64,000 bases of DNA, from positions 1,178,001 to 1,242,000 of the forward strand of contig JAWKRG010000003.1 in assembly GCA_041389725.1 (NCBI GenBank), in the 5' to 3' direction. This document shows, piece by piece, positions 8,359 through 16,522 of this stretch (position 1 is the stretch's first letter; every line of letters starts with the position of its first letter). A model generated the notes under the pieces. It was not told where the DNA came from and ran no database searches. It saw only the letters and a list, made by a program, of their open reading frames with translations. The position numbers and the translations under genes were made by a program. The stretch comes from Polyangiaceae bacterium (GTDB taxonomy: Bacteria > Myxococcota_A > Polyangia > Polyangiales > Polyangiaceae).

Positions 8359-10194
8359 ATGACGGAACCCACCAAACGAGAAGTGCTCGCCAGCGAGCCC
8401 GAAGACGGAGTCGAGGGGCCGCCTCCACCCGTGGAGCTGGATGATGCGACGCCGCTCAGCGCGCTCTCGGGTCGCTACCAGCCGGGACAGCCGCTGGGCG
8501 CAGGAGGCATGGGGACGGTGTTGGCGTGCCGCGATCTGCAGATCGGACGCGACATCGCGCTCAAGCGATTGGACGCTGGGGACGACCGTGCTCGCGCTCG
8601 CTTCGTTCGCGAGGCGCGTCTCCAAGGACAGCTCGAACACCCCGCCGTTCCCCCCGTGTACGAACTCGGCATCGATGACGCCGGTCGGCCAGCCTTCGCC
8701 ATGAAGCGCATTCGGGGAATCACCTTGCGTCGGGTGCTCAGCCAACTGAAGTGGTATCCCGAGCGCTACGCGGAGGCTTACTCGCAGCGCCGCCTGCTGA
8801 GCGCCTTCTCCCGCGTGTGTCTGGCCTTGGACTACGCACATCAGCGCGGCGTGCTCCACCGTGATCTGAAGCCCGGCAACCTGATGTGGGGCGAGTTCGG
8901 AGAGATCACCGTCATCGATTGGGGGCTCGCGCGCTTGATGCACACGGGCGAAGCCGAGACGGTGGGTTCGGGTAGCAGTCTCGCTGACCAAGAGAGCGTG
9001 ACGCCCGTGGACGAGGTACTGGGAACGCCTGGCTACGCTGCGCCCGAACAGCTCGAAGACCCACAGAGCGCACTGTCTGCAGCCGCGGACGTGTACTCCC
9101 TGGGCGCGATCTTGTTCGAGATGCTCACCGGACAGCCCCTGCACGAGGGAAGCGCCAAACAGGCAATCGCGTCGACCTTGGTGGAAGAAGCGCACTCGCC
9201 ACGGCGGCGCTGTCCGGATCTCGACATCGCACCGGAACTGGACGCGCTGTGTGTGGCGGCAACGCAGCGCAGGGCGTCCAACCGACTACAATCTGCGCGC
9301 GAGCTGTATGAGGGAATCGAACGCTTCCTCGACGGGCAGCGCGATCGCGAAGCACGCCACGAACTCGCGACCAAGCACGTGACGCGAGCGACGGCACTGG
9401 TGGAAAAGGCCACCGCCGACGGAGATTTGGACGCCCGCCGGGAAGCGCTGCGGGAGCTCGGACGCGCCTTGGCAGTCGACCCCGGATCGACGGCGGCCCT
9501 GACCGAGCTCAGCCGACTGATGCTGGTGCCGCTCTCTGCCGTTCCCTCGGAAGTGGAGGAAGCGATGGCGTCGACACGCATCCAACGCGTTCAACGCGGC
9601 GGACGCGGCGCGGCCGTGGCCTACCTCACGTTGTTCCTGTACCTACCACTGGTGCTGTGGTCGGGGGTGCGCGACTGGGCGCCCATCCTCGCGCTCTACG
9701 GCCTGAACGTCCTGAGCGCCCTGGGCGTGTGGCTCGTGTCGCGCTCCCGCACCGCCCCACCTGTCGCCGTGATGGCATGTGTGCTCGTCAGCACGCTCTC
9801 TTTCGCTTTCACGAGTTCGCTCTTTGGCGCCCTGGTGCTGATGCCAGCGATGATCGCGGTGAACACCACTGCCTTTGGCTTGGTGCTGGACCGCACGACG
9901 AAGTATTGGGCCATCGCCATCGGCGTGGCTGCCGTGCTGCTGCCGGCAGCGCTGGAGTTCCTCGGGCTCACGGCGGTGCGCTACACCTTCGACTCGGCCG
10001 GAATGCACATCGCGCCAGGCGCGATCGACTTGACGCGCACTCCCAGCTACGTGCTGCTCTTGGTTGCCAGCTTCGCAAGCGTGATCACTGGCGCCTTGGC
10101 CACTTCCAGCTTGCGCGAATCCTTGGACCAGGCCGAGCTACGGCTACAACTCGGCGCCTGGCAACTCCGCGAGTTTTCCCTGCCACGACGCTGA
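8359..10194 (+). CDS. Hanks-type Ser/Thr protein kinase with multi-pass C-terminal membrane domain (611 aa)
   Basis: The kinase domain spans about residues 40-325: glycine loop GAGGMGTV, Lys69 (IALKRL), HRDLKPGN with catalytic Asp169, DWG (187-189) instead of DFG, activation segment GTPGYAAPEQ. All residues needed for phosphotransfer are present; the Phe-to-Trp change in DFG is seen in other bacterial kinases. Residues 340-400 are charged and helical. Residues 415-590 contain about five to six hydrophobic segments, which is more than the single anchor of most bacterial PknB-type kinases. No extracellular sensor domain follows, so signals may be sensed within the membrane. It is divergent from the TetR gene. 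Confidence 0.92.
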   Translation: MTEPTKREVLASEPEDGVEGPPPPVELDDATPLSALSGRYQPGQPLGAGGMGTVLACRDLQIGRDIALKRLDAGDDRARARFVREARLQGQLEHPAVPPVYELGIDDAGRPAFAMKRIRGITLRRVLSQLKWYPERYAEAYSQRRLLSAFSRVCLALDYAHQRGVLHRDLKPGNLMWGEFGEITVIDWGLARLMHTGEAETVGSGSSLADQESVTPVDEVLGTPGYAAPEQLEDPQSALSAAADVYSLGAILFEMLTGQPLHEGSAKQAIASTLVEEAHSPRRRCPDLDIAPELDALCVAATQRRASNRLQSARELYEGIERFLDGQRDREARHELATKHVTRATALVEKATADGDLDARREALRELGRALAVDPGSTAALTELSRLMLVPLSAVPSEVEEAMASTRIQRVQRGGRGAAVAYLTLFLYLPLVLWSGVRDWAPILALYGLNVLSALGVWLVSRSRTAPPVAVMACVLVSTLSFAFTSSLFGALVLMPAMIAVNTTAFGLVLDRTTKYWAIAIGVAAVLLPAALEFLGLTAVRYTFDSAGMHIAPGAIDLTRTPSYVLLLVASFASVITGALATSSLRESLDQAELRLQLGAWQLREFSLPRR

Positions 10195-10213
10195 GTGTGT
10201 CCAAGCCCGTGGG

Positions 10214-10840
10214 CTACTCGTACACTTCGATCTCGTTGACCCGCAGGTGATTGGGTTGCTTGTTCGGACCTTTCCAGGCCACGAGGCGAAGTTTAGTGGT
10301 CGGCTTCGCGCTGAACTCCGAAGTCACACACGCCAAGGTACTTCCTGACACTTCTGCGAGCGGCGCGAAGCCGGCGCCGTCCCAAACCTCGAGATCGTAG
10401 TCTTGAAGTTCCCAACCTGCCGTCGTGTAGACGTCGACGCGGGTGATCACCCGCTCTGTCCCGAAGTCGAGCTCGAGCCACTGCGGCATGACCTGGGAGT
10501 CATTGGCCCAGCTCGATGAACCTCCAAGGTTCGTCGAGCGGTTGCCGTCGTTCACGCGATTGGCGCTATAGCCAGCAAAGGTGCTTGACGCCGACACCTT
10601 CGCGTCCAGCGCAACGTTGGTTCCGGAGGCAGGTGCGCACAGCTGCACGTTGCCACCACCACTCCCGCTCCCGCTGGAGCCGCCCGCCCCGCCGCTAGCG
10701 TTTCCAGCTGCACCAGCTGCACCCGCCGCGCCTGCGGCGCCACCAGCGCTATAGGCACCTCCGTCAAATAGCGTGGAGCAGCCAGGTAGCACAACCAAGA
10801 TGGCCCGCAGGCCCAGGGCCAGAGCGTCGCGACGCACCAT
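10214..10840 (-). CDS. discoidin (F5/8 type C)-like lipoprotein (208 aa)
   Basis: The ATG at 10840 opens a signal peptide ending VVLPGC (about Cys21). A Gly/Ala/Ser linker and then a beta-sandwich domain of about 140 residues follow. That domain shows the hallmarks of F5/8 type C carbohydrate- or lipid-binding domains: NVALDAKVSASST, then SANRVNDGNRST, PQWLELDFG, ITRVDVYT, and a C-terminal LRVNEIEVYE strand. It probably binds a glycan or surface component; no enzyme domain is attached. A TACACT hexamer (minus strand, 10852-10847) ends 7 nt before the start codon, and there is no Shine-Dalgarno sequence, which fits a leaderless transcript. It converges with the kinase gene. Confidence 0.85.
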   Translation of the reverse strand: MVRRDALALGLRAILVVLPGCSTLFDGGAYSAGGAAGAAGAAGAAGNASGGAGGSSGSGSGGGNVQLCAPASGTNVALDAKVSASSTFAGYSANRVNDGNRSTNLGGSSSWANDSQVMPQWLELDFGTERVITRVDVYTTAGWELQDYDLEVWDGAGFAPLAEVSGSTLACVTSEFSAKPTTKLRLVAWKGPNKQPNHLRVNEIEVYE

Positions 10841-11223
10841 CCTTGCAGTGTACCGCGCTCCCCGAGCGCACTCTACCGGAGACCACTGGCTCTGCACCCC
10901 CGCTGCGGCACACCCTGCAACGAGGGTGGCGCCCGGACACCGCGCTGCTGGGATTTGTTTTGGGGGCTTGCCGTCCCAGACGTCATCGGCCTTTCACCCG
11001 GCCGTCGCGTGACGACGGACGTCAGTGGCGAACAGCGCGGGACGCGACGCCGTGCAACGGACATTGCCGAGACCCAAACCCCAAGACCGGCACACGCACA
11101 GGCGCGCGCGCAAGATCTTGCTCGATTGCGGTGGCTCTTGCTCGCTCGGTTCGGTTGGGCATGCGACTGGCCCTACATTCGACGGCAAATGGCGCTGGTC
11201 TGCCTCTTGCTGGTTCTCGCGTC
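10841..11223. other. 383-bp intergenic region between divergent lipoprotein genes
   Basis: No convincing gene or RNA. It should hold the promoters for the discoidin-like gene (minus) and for the gene at 11224 (plus). The open frame of the latter runs through it but lacks coding character and would place about 127 residues in front of a perfect signal peptide. I see no strong hairpin or repeat here. Confidence 0.6.
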
Positions 11224-12300
11224 ATGCGCAATTTCTCCAAGAACTACTCGGTAATGTTGGTTGCCCTCGCTACCTGCGGGCTTTGGGTCGGGTGCAGCGG
11301 TTCGACCACGGATCCAAATGGAAGCGGCGGCGAAAGCGGCGCGGCCGGAAGCGGTGGGTCATCGGGCAGCGGAGGCAGGGGTGCATCGGGAGGCAGCGGC
11401 GGGTTCGCTGCATCCGCGGGTAGCGGCGGCAGTGAAGACGCGTCGGTTGGAGGTGCTGGTGGCACCGCAGGATCGGGCGGTTCGAGTGGCGCCGGCGCCT
11501 CCGCTGGAAGTGGCGGAACCGTATCGACGGGCGGCAGCGGCGGTGCCGCAACGGGGGGAACCTCGGCGGGCGGCAGCGGCGGTGCGGCAACGGGCGGAAG
11601 CGGCGGCACTGCAACGGGCGGGAGCTCGGCGGGCGGAAGCGGCGGCGCGGCAACGGGCGGAAGCTCGGCGGGCGGCAGCGGCGGCGCGGATGCTGGCAAG
11701 CCCTGTGGAAACGGCGTCATCGATGCATCCGAGGCCTGTGACGACGGTAAGAACGAAGGCATGAAGGCAGGCGACTGCGCACCAGACTGCAGCAGGGTCG
11801 TGGTGGAGCGCGTCTTGAAAACCGGCGGCGCCAGCAACGGAGACCTCGCCACGGGATACCCGAACGCAGTGGCCGGGGCAGATGCGCGTTGCGGCACTGG
11901 CTTCCGAGCCATGTTCTCGGACGGCACGAATCGAATTGCCTCCAAGAGCGCGCTGGCCGGAGACGGACAAGTCGACTGGCCGCTGACTCCGTGGACGATC
12001 TACAAGTCGCCGACGGGCACCGCGATCGGGCGGACGGGGGAGACCGGACTGCTCGGTGTCGAGGGCGGGATCTGGAAAGGCCTGTGGGCCAAGCCTGGCC
12101 TGTCGAACGCTGCTTGGACCGGCCTCTTGCAGGACTACACCTCCAGCACCGTCAACTGCTCGGGCTGGACGTCGTCCAGCGCTGGTGTCGTCACCTACTT
12201 TGGCAACTCGGGCTTCACTACTCAGCAGTTCCTGGAAATGCAGGGCCTCACGAATACCTGCGACTTCACTCGATTCCTGTACTGCGTAGAGGCTCCGTGA
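11224..12300 (+). CDS. lipoprotein with DUF4215-like Cys repeat and endostatin/DUF1554-like C-terminal domain (358 aa)
   Basis: The ATG at 11224 starts a signal ending GLWVGC (about Cys20). Residues 22-155 are a Gly/Ser/Ala linker of near-repeats such as GGSGGAATGG. Residues 158-190 (CGNGVIDASEACDDGKN) match the myxobacterial cysteine-rich/DUF4215 repeat, a disulfide and possibly calcium-linked motif. The last 165 residues (ADARCGTGFRAMFSDG, DWPLTPWTIY, IWKGLW, CSGWTS, FLYCVE) resemble the C-type-lectin-like fold shared by DUF1554 and vertebrate endostatin/collagen NC10 domains, with matching cysteine and tryptophan positions. A surface adhesion or matrix role is inferred. It is followed by a strong hairpin terminator at 12381. 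Confidence 0.8.
   Translation: MRNFSKNYSVMLVALATCGLWVGCSGSTTDPNGSGGESGAAGSGGSSGSGGRGASGGSGGFAASAGSGGSEDASVGGAGGTAGSGGSSGAGASAGSGGTVSTGGSGGAATGGTSAGGSGGAATGGSGGTATGGSSAGGSGGAATGGSSAGGSGGADAGKPCGNGVIDASEACDDGKNEGMKAGDCAPDCSRVVVERVLKTGGASNGDLATGYPNAVAGADARCGTGFRAMFSDGTNRIASKSALAGDGQVDWPLTPWTIYKSPTGTAIGRTGETGLLGVEGGIWKGLWAKPGLSNAAWTGLLQDYTSSTVNCSGWTSSSAGVVTYFGNSGFTTQQFLEMQGLTNTCDFTRFLYCVEAP
11530..11694 (+). repeat. imperfect GGCGGAAGC-rich tandem repeats encoding GGSGGAATGG linker
   Basis: Units of about 30-36 bp built from GGCGGCAGCGGCGGTGCGG and CAACGGGCGGAAGCTCGGC variants recur about four to five times. They encode the Gly/Ser/Ala/Thr spacer between lipid anchor and folded domains. Confidence 0.8.
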
Positions 12301-12380
12301 GCTCGCGAGGCTAGCGCCACGGCGCACGAGCATCGAAGGTCGTGACGATGGCGGCCGGCACGCAGCCCACGAAAGAAAGA

Positions 12381-12417
12381 GACCGGCAAGCCACGAGGAC
12401 TTGCCGGTCTTGTCATT
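12381..12417. terminator. bidirectional hairpin terminator between convergent genes
   Basis: GACCGGCAAG (12381-12390), a 9-nt loop, and its perfect complement CTTGCCGGTC (12400-12409) form a 10-bp stem. TTGTCATT follows on the plus strand, and on the minus strand the stem is followed by TCTCTTTCTTTC, so it can serve both converging genes. Confidence 0.85.
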
Positions 12418-12460
12418 GCGGGGCCGCAGGTGCACGGCCCCACGTTTCACTTGGCTCCGT

Positions 12461-14704
12461 TCAGCCGGTGCCAGGCAGCGTGGCGTTGGCAAGCCACTTG
12501 AAGCCGTCCAGCAGCGCCATGGAGTCGTACGCGGTGTCACCCACGTCCCAGATCACGATGCGTAGCTCGACGATCTCTCCAGGGATGACGTTGCCAGCCG
12601 TCGTCAGCCAGTAGGTGCCGCCGCCGATGAGGCAGCTGCCCGACTTCTCGAAGCCCGTGCCGAGCAGACCATTCATGCCGAGGGCGCAGGAGGTCGCCGC
12701 CACGCTGGTGTCCCAGCATCCGGGGTTGGCGGCCTGGGATTCGCACACCGAGAACAGGTTGGTGCCGGCCGCAACGTTGATGCCGATGGGCCACTTCTTG
12801 CCACCGGAGTCGAGGAACGTCATCAAGTTGAGGTCCACGGGGTTGGCGATCGGCGAAGGCGTACCCGACGGTGTCTTGACCAGGGCGACCAACTGATCGT
12901 TGAAGTTGGTGCAGACGAACTCCGGATACTCGGCCGAGATGAAGTAGGAGTTGAAGGAGAACGCCCGAGCGTTGGTCGGCGCGCGCAAGCGGAACTTGAG
13001 CATGACCGAGTCGCGCGCGAGGGTGGGCGATCCAGCCGTGCCCGAGCCGCAGTTCGGAGCCGTTGGCAGCGCGTTGGCAGCCTTCAAGGGCGCGTTCGCA
13101 GTCGCGAACCAGTCCTTGATGCAGTCCGGATCCGTGCACGTGGAGATGTTCACGGAGCTGGACGGCGAGTGCGTGGTGTCCACGTTGCCGCCACCGGGGC
13201 CGCCGTTCGGCCCGGGGTTGGTCTGGGTCGCATCGGCGGCGATACCGCTGGACAGCACGACGAAGGCGCTTCCTTCGACCGGGTTGTTGTTGGTGCCGAA
13301 CTTGGTGCGAATGCTGCGTGCGCGCGCGTCGCCGAGAGCGCTGCCGTCGGCGCGCTGAATCTCGGCGGAGATGAGACCCCAGGTCTTGTCCTTCTTCTGC
13401 GCGGGGGTCTCGGTCGTGGTGCGACACAGGCCCATCGCCTTGGCGTAGTCCCCAGCGGCGCTGGAATTGCTGGTCAGCCCCGAGTCGCAAGGAATGGTGT
13501 CGGCCTGGTCGAACAAGTCGATGAGGCCGTTGCAGTTGTCATCGATGCTGTTGCCCACGACTTCGAGGGCGCCAGGGTTCACCAGCTTGGGTTCGTTACC
13601 GCAGACGCCGGGCTTGTCGCAGCAGTCGCCCTCGGACACCAGCCAACCGTCACCGTCGCAGTCCGTGGTGGCGCTATTGCAGGGGGTGCACGCACCGGAA
13701 GTACAGAACTCACCGGGGCCACAGGCCTTGCCGCAGCTGCCGCAGTGAGCTTCGCTCGTCTGCGTGTCGACGCAAGAGTTGCCGCACTTCGTCAGGTTGC
13801 CGCCGCACACGCTGGCGCACGCGCCACCGCTGCAGACTTGACCCGAAGCGCAGGGGTTGCCACAGCTGCCGCAGTTCGCCGAGTCCGTGTTGGTGTCGAC
13901 GCAAGCGCTGCCGCACTTGGTGGTGCCGCCGCTGCACTGCAGCGCACAGGCGCCCTTGTCGCACACTTGACCGCCCTGGCAAGGATTGCCGCAGGTGCCG
14001 CAGTTCGCCGGGTCCGTATCGGTGTTGGTGCAGGTGTTGCCGCACAGCGTGGTGCCGCCGACGCAGGACAGATTGCACGTCCCCGCGGAGCACACTTGGC
14101 CCGACGGACAGGGGTTGCCGCAGCTGCCACAGTTTGCTGGGTCGTTCTGCACGTCCACGCACTTGTCGGTGCACAGGGTGGTACCGCCCGCACAGTTGAC
14201 GCCGCACTGACCTGCCGAGCAGACCTCACCGGCCGCGCAGGCTTTGCCACAGGTGCCACAGTTCGTGGGATCGTTTTGCGTGTCTACGCACTTGTCCGTG
14301 CAGAGGGTGGATCCACCGGCACAGGTCAAGCCGCACTGCCCCGCCGAACACAACTGCCCAGCCGGGCAAGCGTTGTTGCAGCTGCCGCAGTTCGCGGGAT
14401 CGAAGTTGGTGTTGGTGCAAGAAGCGCCACACAGGGTTGCGCCGGGACATGGGTCGCCACCGCCGGTGTTGCCCGTACCGCCCGTCGCGCCAAAGGCGCC
14501 GAAACCGCCGCCGCCGTCGGTCGCGCCGTTGCCGCCGAAGGCACCCACGGCCCCGGTGGCTCCGGTGGCGCCAAAACCACCCTTGCCGCCGGATGCGGTG
14601 GCGCTGTCGCCGTCACTTCCGCAGCCCACGAAAGCGCCCGTGCACAGCACGCCTGCAATCAGTGCCGCGCCAAGGGCGCGACCCGTTTCGATTCTTGATC
14701 TCAT
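12461..14704 (-). CDS. Stig1-like repeat / MopE-motif / choice-of-anchor-L lipoprotein (747 aa)
   Basis: The start at 14704 has a good ribosome-binding site (AAGGAGTC) and a lipoprotein signal ending AFVGC (Cys28). A Gly/Phe/Ala/Thr linker runs to about residue 84. Six tandem modules of exactly 43 residues follow (Cys at 92, 135, 178, 221, 264, 307), each of the form CG-xx-C-xxTxxDPANCGSCGNxC-xxGQVCSxGxC, like plant Stig1 repeats. Residues 350-393 hold DGDGW...NSIDDNCNG, the MopE-type metal-binding motif that typically binds Ca2+ or Cu. Residues 400-740 match the choice-of-anchor-L type domain (FNSYFISAEYPEF, TYWLTTAGNVIPGEIVELRIVIWDVGD). The product is a large disulfide-rich surface protein; function unknown, adhesion or metal binding plausible. 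Confidence 0.88.
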   Translation of the reverse strand: MRSRIETGRALGAALIAGVLCTGAFVGCGSDGDSATASGGKGGFGATGATGAVGAFGGNGATDGGGGFGAFGATGGTGNTGGGDPCPGATLCGASCTNTNFDPANCGSCNNACPAGQLCSAGQCGLTCAGGSTLCTDKCVDTQNDPTNCGTCGKACAAGEVCSAGQCGVNCAGGTTLCTDKCVDVQNDPANCGSCGNPCPSGQVCSAGTCNLSCVGGTTLCGNTCTNTDTDPANCGTCGNPCQGGQVCDKGACALQCSGGTTKCGSACVDTNTDSANCGSCGNPCASGQVCSGGACASVCGGNLTKCGNSCVDTQTSEAHCGSCGKACGPGEFCTSGACTPCNSATTDCDGDGWLVSEGDCCDKPGVCGNEPKLVNPGALEVVGNSIDDNCNGLIDLFDQADTIPCDSGLTSNSSAAGDYAKAMGLCRTTTETPAQKKDKTWGLISAEIQRADGSALGDARARSIRTKFGTNNNPVEGSAFVVLSSGIAADATQTNPGPNGGPGGGNVDTTHSPSSSVNISTCTDPDCIKDWFATANAPLKAANALPTAPNCGSGTAGSPTLARDSVMLKFRLRAPTNARAFSFNSYFISAEYPEFVCTNFNDQLVALVKTPSGTPSPIANPVDLNLMTFLDSGGKKWPIGINVAAGTNLFSVCESQAANPGCWDTSVAATSCALGMNGLLGTGFEKSGSCLIGGGTYWLTTAGNVIPGEIVELRIVIWDVGDTAYDSMALLDGFKWLANATLPGTG
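13679..14449 (-). repeat. six tandem 129-bp units encoding 43-aa Stig1-like modules
   Basis: The cysteine-module phase is exactly 43 codons over six copies. Copies differ by scattered substitutions, so this is an older, selected duplication rather than fresh slippage. Confidence 0.9.
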
Positions 14705-14928
14705 GATGACTCCTTGTGAGGGCGAGAGGGCCCCTCTGCCCCTCGGACTCGCCCAGCGGCCGCGTCGATGGACGCCTCCGCACGCCTCATACTTCCCTAG
14801 CGCCACGGAGCTTCCCCGCGGAGCGGCGGAGGAGTGACCCGATTTCGGCGAAGGCGCAAGCGTATGCTCGCGTTTCCAATGACGCTGAAATGGCCGGGCG
14901 CCTGACACAAACGTGACAGCGCGAGAAG

Positions 14929-14957
14929 TTGCTGAGTCCGGCGCGCCAGGCTAGCGA
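14929..14957 (+). promoter_or_regulatory. sigma-70-like promoter of the lipid-kinase-like gene
   Basis: TTGCTG (14929-14934), 17-nt spacer, TAGCGA (14952-14957). The GTG start is at 14967, which leaves a predicted leader of only about 3 nt. Confidence 0.5.
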
Positions 14958-14966
14958 AGAATCATC

Positions 14967-15905
14967 GTGACGACCCTGACGGTGGACGGAAGAACGTTGG
15001 CGTTGGAGCTGTACGATCTGCTGCGCGGCTTGGACAAGGGCGGCTGGAGTGGACGCATCGACGACGCCCGAACTCGGCTGGAGGCCATCCAGGCTCACGC
15101 GACGGCGATCAGTGGCGAGCAGAGTTCGTCCAGCGAGCGCTGGCAAGACATCGTCGAGGGGATCCGTGAGAGCCTGCCCGAAGCGGGCAGCGGTCGTGAG
15201 GCGTGGCAGTCCTTCCGCGCGCGCATGATCCCTGCCTACGAGGCCCTGGCCGCGGCGCTGCGCGCCGAAGCGGAACCCGTGCCCAGTCTGCGGCCGAAAA
15301 ACCTGAGGCGCTCCCTCTTCCACGTCACCTCGGGCAGCATCGTGCTGATCCTAGTCGAGGAGATCCTGCCGCTGTGGGGGCTGATCGTGGCGCCGGCGAT
15401 CTTCGCCGGCACCTTTTGGTTCCTGGAGATCTTGCGGCGCTTCAGCGCGCGCGCCAACGACGGACTCATGTGGTTCTTCCGTCACGTCGCGCACCCGCAC
15501 GAGCGCCATCGAGTCAACTCGTCGACCTGGTATGCAACCGCACTGCTTCTGATTTCGTTCATTCAACTACCGATGGTTTGCGCGGTTGCAGTGGCGGTGC
15601 TGGGCATCGCAGATCCCGCGGCGGGGTTGGTCGGACGACGCTGGGGCAAGGTCAGCCTGATCCACGGCCGCACTTTGGAAGGCACGCTCACGTTCTTTTT
15701 GACCGGCACCTTGGCCGCCCTGGCCGTGCTGTCGATCTGGCATGCGCAGGTGGGCTGGAGCGCCCGCTTGGGCGTTGCAGCCGCTGCGGCTGGCGTCGGT
15801 GCGCTGGTCGAACTCTTTTCCCATCGCATGGACGACAACTTCAGCGTGCCGGTCTCGGCAGCATTGGCCGCTTGGGGTACCACGGCAGGATTCGGGCTCC
15901 TGTAG
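14967..15905 (+). CDS. CTP-dependent lipid kinase / phosphatidate cytidylyltransferase-like membrane protein (312 aa)
   Basis: Residues 1-105 are soluble and helical. From residue 113 there are about six to seven hydrophobic segments. Within them, IADPAAGLVGRRWGK followed by GRTLEGTLTFFLTG, and later VELFSHRMDDNFSVP, match the conserved core of the SEC59/DGK1/VTE5 and CdsA-related superfamily. In that superfamily D-x-x-A-x-x-x-G-x-x-x-G and the K/R-x-x-E-G-T motif bind CTP. The likely reaction is CTP-dependent phosphorylation of a membrane polyprenol, diacylglycerol or similar lipid; the substrate cannot be read from sequence. The soluble N-terminal extension is unusual for the family. Start is GTG, with a promoter immediately upstream. 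Confidence 0.8.
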   Translation: MTTLTVDGRTLALELYDLLRGLDKGGWSGRIDDARTRLEAIQAHATAISGEQSSSSERWQDIVEGIRESLPEAGSGREAWQSFRARMIPAYEALAAALRAEAEPVPSLRPKNLRRSLFHVTSGSIVLILVEEILPLWGLIVAPAIFAGTFWFLEILRRFSARANDGLMWFFRHVAHPHERHRVNSSTWYATALLLISFIQLPMVCAVAVAVLGIADPAAGLVGRRWGKVSLIHGRTLEGTLTFFLTGTLAALAVLSIWHAQVGWSARLGVAAAAAGVGALVELFSHRMDDNFSVPVSAALAAWGTTAGFGLL

Positions 15906-15935
15906 CCCGCCGCAGTTCGTGCTACGACCAGACCC

Positions 15936-16391
15936 GTGTCCAAGGCGGGTTTCCTGATCGGGTTGCTGCTGAGCGCCTGCTACCAGCTGCCGGATCCCGA
16001 AGCGGAGAAGGAACGCTGCACGGCGATCTGCGATCACCTGCAGACATGCCCGAACCTCGAGGACGACAGTGCCTGCGTCGATCGTTGCCTCGCATCTCAC
16101 TATCCCGAAGCCTGCGCCGAAGCCGTAGAGGCGACGTCGTGCAGCGTGCTGGAGCAAGGCGCCACGATCGGAACCCCCTGGGTGGAGGCCTGCTATCCGA
16201 AGTGCGCACGGGATGGCGTCGCCTGCTACGGGAACCGCATCACGACGTGCGACATAGGGCACTACTCACAGCTGGACTGCACCTTCCAGTGCAAAGAAGC
16301 GGGTGAAGTGTTCTCCGGGGTGTGCGGCAAGACACGAAACGGACAGAGCTCACCGAGCGGCCAAGCCCAGTGTTGGTGCGACCCCAAATAG
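15936..16391 (+). CDS. small cysteine-rich lipoprotein (151 aa)
   Basis: GTG start, short signal ending LLLSAC (Cys15), then about 135 residues with 16 cysteines in an irregular pattern (CTAICDHLQTCP, CVDRCLASHYPEAC, CYPKCARDGVACYG, CDIGHYSQLDCTFQC, CWCDPK). The first part (C-xxx-C-xxxxxx-C ... C-xxx-C) resembles the single-module Cys proteins frequent in this window and in myxobacterial genomes. Function unknown; predicted envelope-anchored. It follows the lipid-kinase-like gene by 30 bp. A TACGAC hexamer 8 nt before the GTG may be its own -10. Confidence 0.82.
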   Translation: MSKAGFLIGLLLSACYQLPDPEAEKERCTAICDHLQTCPNLEDDSACVDRCLASHYPEACAEAVEATSCSVLEQGATIGTPWVEACYPKCARDGVACYGNRITTCDIGHYSQLDCTFQCKEAGEVFSGVCGKTRNGQSSPSGQAQCWCDPK

Positions 16392-16522
16392 CTGGCCCCC
16401 TGGCTGTGGGGCGAAAGCTAGCGAATTTCGGGCGAAAAGGCCCCAGGGCGACGCACAAGGCTAGCCCCCCTCGGTGCTTCCCTGTCAGGATGGCGCCCCC
16501 GAAGCGTTTGGAACTCTAGACG

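Noticed and set aside
13679..14449. Regular repeats that could be mistaken for a CRISPR array
   Set aside because: Units are 129 bp, coding, imperfect and without unique spacers.
13169..14698. 509-codon plus-strand frame over the Stig1 repeat gene
   Set aside because: Mirror image of the cysteine repeats (Val/Ala/Gly-rich), a typical opposite-strand shadow.
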